Assembly (NCBI GenBank): GCA_964560565.1
Contig: CAZLMF010000080.1
Span: 1 to 7,184, forward strand
Source: CAZLMF01 sp964560565
Lineage (GTDB): Bacteria; Bacillota; Clostridia; Oscillospirales; Ruminococcaceae
Direction: 5' to 3'
Length of the DNA: 7,184 nt
Below are positions 1 to 5,782 of the stretch, piece by piece (position 1 is the first letter of the stretch; each line of letters starts with the position of its first letter). Below the pieces are notes generated by a model. The model searched no databases. It worked only from the letters and a program-made list of their open reading frames with translations, and was not told the DNA's origin. Both the position numbers and the translations under genes were made by a program.

Positions 1-1
1 T

Positions 2-1018
2 GGGAAAACCACCACCACAACAATTATTAGCGAATTACTAAAGTCGCAGGGCAAAACTGTCCACCTTGGAGGGAATATAGGCGCGGCACTTTTACCGACA
101 ATCGAGCAAATTGGCGAGCAGGATACCGCAGTAGTGGAGCTTTCAAGCTTTCAGCTTATCTCAATGCGTTCATCACCCGATGTTGCGGTAATCACAAACA
201 TATCCCCCAACCACCTTGATGTTCACGGCACTATGACCGAATATATACAAGCAAAAACTAACTTAATCGCTCACCAAAATGCGTTTTCTCAAACCATACT
301 CAACCTTGACAACAATCCCACTATGGAGCTTGAGGAGCTTGTAAGAGGCAGGCTATCGACATTCTCACGCAGATACAAGCCTGAGTGCGGCGCATTCTTG
401 CGTGAGGACAACATGATATGCTACAATAGCTTTGGCACACTTACAGAGCTATTTACGGCAGAGGATATACGCATCCCCGGTGTGCATAATATTGAAAACT
501 TCCTTGCCGCAATCAGCGCTACATGGGGAGAGGTGGAGATAAGCACTATCCATGAGGTAGCACGCAACTTTGGCGGTGTTGAGCACCGAATTGAGTTTGT
601 GCGTGAGCTTAATGGAGTTAAGTGGTACAACGACAGCATTGCAACAAGCCCCACAAGGACTATTGCAGGGCTTGAAAGCTTTTCTAGGAAGCTTATAATC
701 ATCGCAGGCGGCTACGATAAGAAAATCCCTTTCGAGCCACTAGCGCCAAAGCTTAATGAGCGAGTTAAAACGCTGATTTTACTGGGGCAGACAGCCGATA
801 ACATGAAGCAAGCGGTTAAAAGTGATCCCTCATATAACCCCGAGGAGCTTGATATTGTTGACGTTTCAACCCTTGAGGAAGCGGTAGATTACGCACATAG
901 TATTGCAGTAACAGGCGATATAATCAGCCTTTCCCCAGCTTGCGCAAGCTTTGATATGTATCCTAATTTTGAAGCACGAGGCAAGCACTACAAACAGCTT
1001 ATAAACGACCTAAAGTAG
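2..1018 (+). CDS. murD: UDP-N-acetylmuramoyl-L-alanine--D-glutamate ligase (MurD), 5' partial
   Basis: This cytoplasmic ligase adds D-glutamate to UDP-MurNAc-L-Ala using ATP, the second amino-acid step of peptidoglycan precursor synthesis. The reading frame is open from base 2 to a TAG at 1016-1018 and gives 338 residues. The family is about 450 residues long, so roughly the first 110, the UDP-binding N-terminal domain, lie outside the window. The fragment opens inside the ATP-binding P-loop (GKTTTTT). It then shows HLGGNIG (fragment residues 21-27), ELSSFQL (46-52), NISPNHLDVHG (66-76) with the Lys at 85 expected to be carbamylated, EHRIEFV (194-200), WYNDSIATSPTR (208-219), AGGYDKK (235-241) and the C-terminal SPACASFDMYPNFEARG (311-327). 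These are the central and C-terminal domain signatures of MurD. A GTG at 134 is an internal Val codon, not a start. The next gene follows after 18 bases, which suggests one transcript. Confidence 0.96.
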   Translation, partial: GKTTTTTIISELLKSQGKTVHLGGNIGAALLPTIEQIGEQDTAVVELSSFQLISMRSSPDVAVITNISPNHLDVHGTMTEYIQAKTNLIAHQNAFSQTILNLDNNPTMELEELVRGRLSTFSRRYKPECGAFLREDNMICYNSFGTLTELFTAEDIRIPGVHNIENFLAAISATWGEVEISTIHEVARNFGGVEHRIEFVRELNGVKWYNDSIATSPTRTIAGLESFSRKLIIIAGGYDKKIPFEPLAPKLNERVKTLILLGQTADNMKQAVKSDPSYNPEELDIVDVSTLEEAVDYAHSIAVTGDIISLSPACASFDMYPNFEARGKHYKQLINDLK

Positions 1019-1036
1019 AAAGTATCGGAGGAAGAA

Positions 1037-2065
1037 ATGGAAGTAAAAAAAGTCTTATTTGACCTTGCCAGCCAAATTGGAGTTGCAGGCGATGAATTCG
1101 CTGCATCTCAGTGCGCATGCGATTATTTGAGTGAGTATGCAAGCGACGCAAAGGTTGATAAATTTGGAAATGTAATAGCGAAAATAGGAAATGACGAAAG
1201 CAAACCCACAGTTTTACTTGATGCTCATATCGACCAAATTGGTTTAATCGTCACATATATTGATGATAACGGTTTTTTGAAAGTAGGCAATGTAGGCGGA
1301 GTTGACCGCAGGCTACTGTTGGCGCAAGAGGTCACAGTACACAGCAAAACGCCTTTATACGGTGTAATCTGCTCAAAACCTCCCCATTTAGAAAAGCCAG
1401 AGGAAAGCAAAAAAGCGCCCGAAATTGATGCAATTGCTATCGATGTGGGGCTTTCTAAGGACGATGCCTCAGAAATTATCTGCCTTGGGGATAGAGTTAC
1501 CTTAAACAGTAAGCCTACCGAGCTTTTGAACAATCGTGTAAGCAGCGGCGCCCTTGACGATAGGTCGGGTGTGGCGTCAATTTTGTACGCCCTTGAGCTT
1601 ATGAAAGGCAATTACCCCTGCAATATTGTTGTGCAGTTTACCGCACAGGAGGAACTTGGAGGACGTGGAGCAAAAATTGCTTCTTATCATAGCACTTGCG
1701 ATTACGCACTTGCAGTTGACGTTTCCTTTGCGCTTACCCCTGATGCACAGGCTCATAAATGCGGCAAAATGGGTGATGGTGTAATGATAGGTGCATCACC
1801 AAGTTTAGATAAAGCACTCACAAAATCCCTTGTGGACATTGCCAAAGCAAAGGGAATACCTTATCAAGTCGAAGTTATGCCCGGACTTACCTCCACAAAT
1901 GCAGACGATATTGCTCAAAGCGGTGCAGGCACAATAGCTGGCACGCTTTCAATCCCCCTGCGCTATATGCATACCCCTATTGAAGTGCTGCAAATCAGCG
2001 ATATAGAAGCTACTTCAAGGCTTATAGCTGAGTTTATAAACCATGTTGGACAGGAGGATGCATAA
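1037..2065 (+). CDS. M42 family metallo-aminopeptidase, first of a tandem pair
   Basis: This is a predicted cytoplasmic di-metal aminopeptidase of MEROPS family M42 (TET / glutamyl aminopeptidase / 'endoglucanase M' group), which trims N-terminal residues from peptides. Its 342 residues match the family's usual 340-360. The expected metal and catalytic positions are present: His64 and Asp66 in DAHIDQIG, the Asp pair 174-175 in ALDDRSG, Glu205-Glu206 in AQEELGGRG, Asp228 in AVDVSFA, and His312 in RYMHTP. The family segment KPEESKKAPEID is at 120-131. One oddity is that the loop usually reading GTD before the last His reads STN (286-288). The start at 1037 is supported by GGAGG at 1027-1031, five bases upstream. 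The stop overlaps the next start by one base. The exact substrate cannot be told from sequence; cellulase-type names given to this family are probably misleading. Confidence 0.92.
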   Translation: MEVKKVLFDLASQIGVAGDEFAASQCACDYLSEYASDAKVDKFGNVIAKIGNDESKPTVLLDAHIDQIGLIVTYIDDNGFLKVGNVGGVDRRLLLAQEVTVHSKTPLYGVICSKPPHLEKPEESKKAPEIDAIAIDVGLSKDDASEIICLGDRVTLNSKPTELLNNRVSSGALDDRSGVASILYALELMKGNYPCNIVVQFTAQEELGGRGAKIASYHSTCDYALAVDVSFALTPDAQAHKCGKMGDGVMIGASPSLDKALTKSLVDIAKAKGIPYQVEVMPGLTSTNADDIAQSGAGTIAGTLSIPLRYMHTPIEVLQISDIEATSRLIAEFINHVGQEDA

Positions 2066-3096
2066 TGAAGGACACGCTATTATTGATAGAACAGCTTTGC
2101 GCATTATCAGGCACCTCAGGTGACGAAAGCCGTGTTGCGGACTTTATCGAAGCTCAGGTTAAGGACTATGCGGATAAAATATGGAGGGACAAGCTTGGGA
2201 ACCTGCTTGTCTTTAAAAAGGGTGAAAACCCTACTAAGAACAAGGTAATGCTCGCCGCCCATATGGACGAAGTAGGTTTTATAATCACCAACATCACCGA
2301 AGAGGGGCTACTGCGCTTTGCAGCTGTCGGCGGTATAGACCGCCGTGTAGTCCTCGGCAGGCAGGTGTTTGTAGGGGATAATGGAATTGCAGGTGTTATC
2401 GGCACAAAAGCCGTACATCAGCAAAAGCCAGAGGAAAAGGACAACGCCCCCGAAATTGACAGCCTTTATATCGATATCGGCGCAAGCTCAAAAGAGCAAG
2501 CGCAAGGGATTGTGCAGCTTGGTGACAGGGCAGTATTTACCTCTGATTATATTAGCTTTGGTGACGGACTTATTAAAGCTAAAGCCCTTGACGACCGTGC
2601 GGGCTGTGCCATATTAATTGAAATCCTTCGCAAGGAGCTTAAATATGACGCATACTTTGCCTTCACCGTTCAAGAGGAAATAGGCACAAGGGGTGCAAAG
2701 GTTGCAACCTTTGACATTAAACCGGATTTTGCTATTGTAGTTGAAACAACAACTGCTGCAGATATTGCTGATGTAACCGCAGATAAACAGGTTTGCAAGC
2801 TAGGGTGCGGCCCTGTAATAAGCTTTATGGATAGAAGCACAGTTTACGATAGAGAGTTATACCGCCTTGCATTTGAGGTAGCGAGTGAAAATGCCCTCCA
2901 ATGCCAGACTAAAACAGCGATTGCAGGCGGCAATGACAGCGGCGCAATCCATACAAGTATCGGAGGGGTGAGAACCCTTGCAATTTCCATGCCCTGCCGT
3001 TATTTGCACTCAGCTTGTTGTGTGCTTAAGGAGGAGGACATTGCGCAAACTAAGGTACTCGTTTCGCATATGCTCAAGAAAATGGCGGTGCTATGA
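2065..3096 (+). CDS. M42 family metallo-aminopeptidase, second of a tandem pair
   Basis: This is a second predicted cytoplasmic M42 aminopeptidase, 343 residues long, clearly paralogous to the gene before it. Metal and catalytic positions are His66 and Asp68 (AAHMDEVG), Asp176-Asp177 (ALDDRAG), Glu204-Glu205 (VQEEIGTRG), Glu227 (VVETTTA) and His315 (RYLHSA). Glu227 sits where the first copy has Asp228; both residues are used as metal ligands in the family. The conserved loop here reads GND (289-291), close to the usual GTD. The start ATG shares its A with the TAA of the previous gene (TAATG), and a full AGGAGG lies at 2052-2057, so translation is probably coupled but also independently primed. 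M42 enzymes often form large tetrahedral homo-oligomers, and two copies could form a mixed complex; that is inference. Substrate specificity is unknown. Confidence 0.92.
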   Translation: MKDTLLLIEQLCALSGTSGDESRVADFIEAQVKDYADKIWRDKLGNLLVFKKGENPTKNKVMLAAHMDEVGFIITNITEEGLLRFAAVGGIDRRVVLGRQVFVGDNGIAGVIGTKAVHQQKPEEKDNAPEIDSLYIDIGASSKEQAQGIVQLGDRAVFTSDYISFGDGLIKAKALDDRAGCAILIEILRKELKYDAYFAFTVQEEIGTRGAKVATFDIKPDFAIVVETTTAADIADVTADKQVCKLGCGPVISFMDRSTVYDRELYRLAFEVASENALQCQTKTAIAGGNDSGAIHTSIGGVRTLAISMPCRYLHSACCVLKEEDIAQTKVLVSHMLKKMAVL

Positions 3097-3866
3097 TAAG
3101 GCTTATCACTTCAGACCATGAGTTTATCAACCTGCCGCAACCGACCTCCCACCATGAATACAAGATTAAATCCTTGTACGAGGCATACGGCATAAGCAGT
3201 GGAATATGCAGGTTTTATCTTATTGGCAGTCCCACACTTGCGGCAATTGCCGCAGATATGGACTCTTGCTTGATTATCGCTGGGGTAGCTGAGCCGGATT
3301 TAGACGAGCTTGCGTCATTTATAGGGATGACTGCACCAATTAAGGTGGATATGCCTGCAAAGCTCGGGGAAAGCCTTAAAAGCAGGCTATCGGACAAGTA
3401 CAAAGCTGAATATTCCATCTCTTTGCACTATCATCCCCCAAAGCAATTAGCCTTTACTCAGGTGAACGACTCTCCAAAGCTTGACGATGCGTACAAAATC
3501 ATTTCAAGCTCTTTTGAGGGGATTGAATACAACTCGTGGTATGTCGATATTTCCCACAGAGTGCGCCACGGTATCAGCAAGGTTTACACATATATGAACG
3601 CTACAACCTGCACCATGCAGTACAATTTAGATGGAAAGGTGTTCCTCTCTCAAATAGCAACCTTGCCGACTGAGAGGGGAAAAGGCTATGCCTCAAAGCT
3701 TGTGAGTCATGTGGCAGGGATTTATTCACTGGAGGGGAAGGATGTTTGGCTTAACTGCAAAGAAGATAAGCTGACATTCTACGAAAATATTGGCTTTGTA
3801 AACGAGGGTAAGGTATGCGCACTAACAAGGCTCGGGGGTAAAAATGAACTTTTTCAAGATAGATGA
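3093..3866 (+). CDS. GNAT family N-acetyltransferase with uncharacterised N-terminal half
   Basis: This 257-residue protein is predicted to transfer an acetyl group from acetyl-CoA to an amine; the acceptor is unknown. The C-terminal part carries the GNAT fold signature. A strand (VFLSQIATLP, 183-192) leads into the acetyl-CoA pyrophosphate-binding turn RGKGYA (195-200) and helix ASKLVSHVAGIY. Then come a strand with VWLNC (218-222) and the motif B segment FYENIGFVNEGK (229-240). Residues 1 to about 125 show no motif I recognise, and whether they form a second degenerate GNAT-like domain or something else is open. There is no signal peptide or membrane segment. The start overlaps the previous stop (ATGA). 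The ribosome binding site is weak (GGCGG near 3084), so expression probably depends on coupling to the upstream peptidase. The 3' end overlaps the next gene by 23 bases. Confidence 0.85.
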   Translation: MIRLITSDHEFINLPQPTSHHEYKIKSLYEAYGISSGICRFYLIGSPTLAAIAADMDSCLIIAGVAEPDLDELASFIGMTAPIKVDMPAKLGESLKSRLSDKYKAEYSISLHYHPPKQLAFTQVNDSPKLDDAYKIISSSFEGIEYNSWYVDISHRVRHGISKVYTYMNATTCTMQYNLDGKVFLSQIATLPTERGKGYASKLVSHVAGIYSLEGKDVWLNCKEDKLTFYENIGFVNEGKVCALTRLGGKNELFQDR

Positions 3867-5112
3867 TTCGCTCAAAACGCTTGCAGACATTGCACAGCAA
3901 GACTGCGCTGAGCGCTTTGAGGAGATTGATCGCATCGCCGAATATAACGGCGAAAAGGTGCTTTCCGCATTCATAGAATGCGGAGTATCTGAGGCACATC
4001 TCAAGGGAAGCACAGGCTATGGCTACGGTGACCGAGGCAGGGAAGTCCTTGACGAGGTCTATGCCAAAGTTTTCGGTGCGCAGGATGCCCTTGTGCGCCA
4101 CAACTTCGTGTCGGGCACTCATGCGTTGACAGTTGCACTTTTTGGCGTATTGCGCCCTGGGGACACGCTACTTTCTCTTACAGGCAAGCCTTACGACACC
4201 CTTGAAGAGGTAATAGGCATTTCGGGTGAGGGTTGCGGCTCTTTGCGTGAATTCGGGGTAAAGTACGAGCAGGTGGATTTACTTTCAGACGGCGCTGTGG
4301 ATTTTGCAAGTGTGCGAGAGAAAGTGAAATCCTGTAAAGTGGCATACATTCAGCGCTCACGTGGGTATTCCCTTCGTCCATCGCTTACAATATCGCAAAT
4401 TGGCGAGCTTGCAAAAGTTGTTCGTGAGGTGAATCCCACCGCAATTATTATGGTTGACAACTGTTACGGTGAGCTTGTGGAGCGTTTAGAGCCCACGCAA
4501 GTTGGTGCTGATTTAGCTATTGGGTCGCTCATAAAAAACATCGGTGGCGGCATTGCTCAAACAGGTGGCTACATAGTAGGCAAGAGTGATTATGTTCAAA
4601 TGTGTGCATATCGCCTTACAAGCCCTGGAGCGGGCAAGGAAGTGGGTTGTACTCTTGACCAAAACAGGAATATGTACTTAGGGCTTTTCATGGCGCCTGA
4701 GGTGGTGGCAAGTGCCCTTAAAACCTCAAGCTTTGCCTGTGCGCTATTTTCAAGGCTTGGATATGAATGCTTCCCAAAGCCAAATGAAACAGTTTCCGAT
4801 ATAATCGCCGCAATAAAGCTCGGCAACGAGCATGCACTCACTGCCTTTTGCGAGGGAATACAAGCAGGTGCGCCCATTGACAGCTTTGTCCGACCGGAGG
4901 CATGGGAAATGCCCGGCTACACCTCAAAAGTTATTATGGCGGCAGGCGCATTCACACTTGGTGCGTCAATCGAGCTTTCTGCGGATGCGCCACTTAGAGA
5001 GCCTTATGCTGTTTGGCTACAAGGCGGACTTACATATCCAAGTGGCAGAATGGGCATACTACTTGCAGCTCAAAAGATGATCAATAAGGGTGCAATTATA
5101 ATCAATTCATAA
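3844..5112 (+). CDS. Methionine gamma-lyase / 'aluminium resistance' family PLP enzyme (YnbB-like)
   Basis: This is a predicted PLP-dependent enzyme of the Cys/Met-metabolism fold, in the family annotated as 'cystathionine beta-lyase family protein involved in aluminium resistance' or methionine gamma-lyase family (Bacillus YnbB). The 422-residue length is typical. The substrate-loop region GSTGYGYGDRGRE (55-67) is followed by HNFVSGTHA (86-94). MVDNCYGE (203-210) contains Asp205, expected to contact the PLP ring nitrogen. SLIKNIGGGIAQTGGY (228-243) contains Lys231, the expected Schiff-base lysine. The C terminus has LTYPSGRMG (396-404). It is cytoplasmic, with no signal or transmembrane segment. 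The start is supported by a GGGGG stretch (3834-3838) five bases upstream, inside the end of the GNAT gene. It is the last gene of the murD unit. The true reaction, C-S lyase or other, is not settled, and the aluminium link is historical annotation. Confidence 0.93.
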   Translation: MNFFKIDDSLKTLADIAQQDCAERFEEIDRIAEYNGEKVLSAFIECGVSEAHLKGSTGYGYGDRGREVLDEVYAKVFGAQDALVRHNFVSGTHALTVALFGVLRPGDTLLSLTGKPYDTLEEVIGISGEGCGSLREFGVKYEQVDLLSDGAVDFASVREKVKSCKVAYIQRSRGYSLRPSLTISQIGELAKVVREVNPTAIIMVDNCYGELVERLEPTQVGADLAIGSLIKNIGGGIAQTGGYIVGKSDYVQMCAYRLTSPGAGKEVGCTLDQNRNMYLGLFMAPEVVASALKTSSFACALFSRLGYECFPKPNETVSDIIAAIKLGNEHALTAFCEGIQAGAPIDSFVRPEAWEMPGYTSKVIMAAGAFTLGASIELSADAPLREPYAVWLQGGLTYPSGRMGILLAAQKMINKGAIIINS

Positions 5113-5140
5113 AAATTTAACGTAGAATTTATTTTTTCAA

Positions 5141-5169
5141 TTTACAAATGACAATGGTTATGTTATAAT
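5141..5169 (+). promoter_or_regulatory. Predicted sigma-A promoter of rpsO-pnp
   Basis: TTTACA at 5141-5146 is separated by exactly 17 bases from TATAAT at 5164-5169. A TG dinucleotide at 5161-5162 adds an extended -10 element. The upstream DNA is AT-rich with A and T runs (5111-5140), like an UP element. Transcription would start near 5175-5177. It lies in the first gap without coding sequence after the murD unit and points at rpsO, so it is the likely promoter for rpsO and, by read-through, pnp. The call rests on consensus match only. Confidence 0.85.
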
Positions 5170-5178
5170 TATAAAGCT

Positions 5179-5207
5179 GTTCAATTTGAACGATGTTCAA
5201 TATGGAC
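5179..5207 (+). repeat. Imperfect tandem repeat with GTTCAA / TTGAAC palindrome
   Basis: GTTCAATTTGAAC (5179-5191) is a palindrome, two 6-base arms around a single T. It is followed after GAT by GTTCAATATGGAC (5195-5207), which matches it at 11 of 13 positions with a 16-base period. In RNA, TTGAAC (5186-5191) can pair with GTTCAA (5195-5200) around a 3-base loop to give a 6-bp hairpin at the extreme 5' end. It may be a transcript-end stabiliser or an operator just downstream of the promoter; the sequence cannot decide between them. Confidence 0.6.
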
Positions 5208-5268
5208 ACATGCGCGAAAACGCATTTACCGCGCACAAGGCAATGCGGAGTATGCCCTAAATGGGACA

Positions 5269-5313
5269 CACCTTTCCCTTTGCTTTGACGCTGGATAAGA
5301 TTATAAAGGGGTG
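5269..5313 (+). promoter_or_regulatory. Shine-Dalgarno of rpsO and its predicted sequestering stem
   Basis: The ribosome binding site is AAAGGGGTG (5305-5313), six bases before the ATG at 5320. Upstream, CCCTTT (5276-5281) is exactly complementary to AAAGGG (5305-5310). Alternatively CCTTT (5277-5281) pairs with 5305-5309 and CACC (5269-5272) with GGTG (5310-5313), leaving a 4-base bulge and a 23-nt loop. Either pairing would hide the ribosome binding site. This site also decides the start: a GTG at 5311 lies inside the ribosome binding site and is unlikely to initiate. Confidence 0.6.
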
Positions 5314-5319
5314 AAAATA

Positions 5320-5586
5320 ATGCTGTTAAAAGAAGAAAAGACTGCCGTAATAGAGGCTAATCGCACTCACGAAGGGGATACCGGTTCACCAGAAGTTCAG
5401 ATTGCAATTCTTTCAAAGAGAATCAGCGACCTAACTGAACATCTAAAGGAACACAAGAAGGACCACCACTCCCGTAGAGGCTTGCTCAAGATGGTTGGTC
5501 ATAGGCGTAATCTACTTAACTACCTCATGAAGAAGGACGTTGAGAGATATCGTGCTATAATTGAGAAGCTAGGTATCCGTAAGTAA
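5320..5586 (+). CDS. rpsO: 30S ribosomal protein S15
   Basis: S15 is a primary binding protein of the small ribosomal subunit; it contacts the 16S rRNA three-way junction and organises the platform. The 88 residues match the family length of 87-89. HEGDTGSPEVQ (17-27) and the hallmark HKKDHHSRRGLL (45-56) are present, followed by RRNLLNYL (62-69) and the C-terminal EKLGIRK. The rRNA-contacting His41, Asp48 and Ser51 are all there. Position 61 is His in VGHRRNLL, where Arg, Lys or Gln is more usual, which is a mild variation. The ATG at 5320 gives the standard N terminus MLLKEEK; a GTG nine bases upstream would add three residues but falls in the Shine-Dalgarno. It is the first gene after a strong promoter and is followed by pnp, the classic bacterial pair. 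Confidence 0.98.
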   Translation: MLLKEEKTAVIEANRTHEGDTGSPEVQIAILSKRISDLTEHLKEHKKDHHSRRGLLKMVGHRRNLLNYLMKKDVERYRAIIEKLGIRK

Positions 5587-5597
5587 AGTGTTTAAGC

Positions 5598-5630
5598 GGG
5601 CAGGGGCGCAAGCTCTCTGCCTATGCTTTT
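5598..5630 (+). terminator. GNRA-capped hairpin after rpsO, weak or partial terminator or processing site
   Basis: GGCAG (5599-5603) pairs with CTGCC (5617-5621), and GGGC (5604-5607) pairs with GCTC (5612-5615) across one G-U. T5616 is bulged and a GCAA tetraloop caps the stem; G5598 and T5622 can add a wobble pair. The nearest T run is only TTTT at 5627-5630, four bases past the stem. Termination is therefore probably leaky at best, which would let transcription continue into pnp. It could instead protect the 3' end of rpsO mRNA or be an RNase III site, as between rpsO and pnp in Escherichia coli; that role is inference. Confidence 0.5.
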
Positions 5631-5652
5631 ATGCAGGTAAAACAGCTTAGCG

Positions 5653-5669
5653 GCCACGTTAAGGGTGGC
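5653..5669 (+). other. GC-rich hairpin in the rpsO-pnp spacer
   Basis: GCCAC (5653-5657) pairs with GTGGC (5665-5669) around a 7-base loop. No T run follows, so it is not an intrinsic terminator. It may be part of a longer folded pnp leader. A short perfect palindrome, GCTATATAGC, lies further on at 5696-5705, with no assigned role. Confidence 0.4.
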
Positions 5670-5711
5670 ATATTCAGCATTAAACCGTGTTTCTAGCTAT
5701 ATAGCAATAGG

Positions 5712-5780
5712 GTTTTGTGCTCAATTTGCCTCCCGACAAAACACAAGGCATTATTATGCCTAAACAAATTTGGAGGTAAA
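5712..5780 (+). promoter_or_regulatory. pnp leader with predicted Shine-Dalgarno sequestration
   Basis: The pnp ribosome binding site GGAGG (5772-5776) lies six bases before the ATG. TTTGCCTCC (5725-5733) can pair with GGAGGTAAA (5772-5780), nine consecutive pairs including one G-U, enough to close the site. A small perfect hairpin, AGGCAT 5746-5751 with ATGCCT 5756-5761 and loop TATT, sits inside the enclosed segment. A competing stem, GTTTTGT 5712-5718 with ACAAAAC 5736-5742, would place the anti-Shine-Dalgarno strand in its loop. The arrangement looks like a translational switch for pnp. PNPase autoregulation through its leader is known in Escherichia coli; the structure here is different and unproven. 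Confidence 0.5.
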
Positions 5781-5782
5781 AA

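Larger units (their letters stand above)
5176..5319 (+). promoter_or_regulatory. Structured 5' leader of rpsO, candidate S15 autoregulatory RNA
   Basis: About 144 nt lie between the predicted transcription start and the rpsO ATG, too long for a simple leader. It can form several alternative stems: ATGCG 5210-5214 with CGCAT 5221-5225; TGCGCG 5211-5216 with CGCGCA 5230-5235; CGCATT 5221-5226 with AATGCG 5242-5247; and GGCA 5239-5242 with TGCC 5253-5256. The first three cannot all form together. A related pair, ATGGACACA (5202-5210) and ATGGGACACA (5261-5270), is also present. It is established that S15 represses its own mRNA in Escherichia coli and Geobacillus through different RNA structures. 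Assigning that role here is inference, and I do not recognise a specific published S15 leader class. Confidence 0.55.

Noticed and set aside
134..136. GTG at 134 as the start of a shorter murD-like gene.
   Set aside because: The same frame is open upstream to base 2 and encodes the MurD P-loop and GGNIG motif, so this is an internal Val codon of a gene cut by the window edge.
5113..5137. Possible intrinsic terminator of the murD unit: AAATT (5113-5117) with AATTT (5126-5130) followed by a T run.
   Set aside because: The stem is five A-T pairs only, far too weak for a terminator hairpin. The region is better read as AT-rich upstream DNA of the rpsO promoter. Where the upstream transcript ends is unclear.
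5661..5670. AAGGGTGGCA resembles the start of a T-box antiterminator sequence.
   Set aside because: It is not followed by the ACCGCG part, no Stem I or specifier loop is visible, and pnp is not a T-box target. The bases are explained by the 5653-5669 hairpin.
5727..5757. Possible internal pnp promoter: TTGCCT (5727-5732) and TATTAT (5752-5757).
   Set aside because: The spacer is 19 bases, both boxes are imperfect, and the -10 lies inside a perfect hairpin. It is not strong enough to call.
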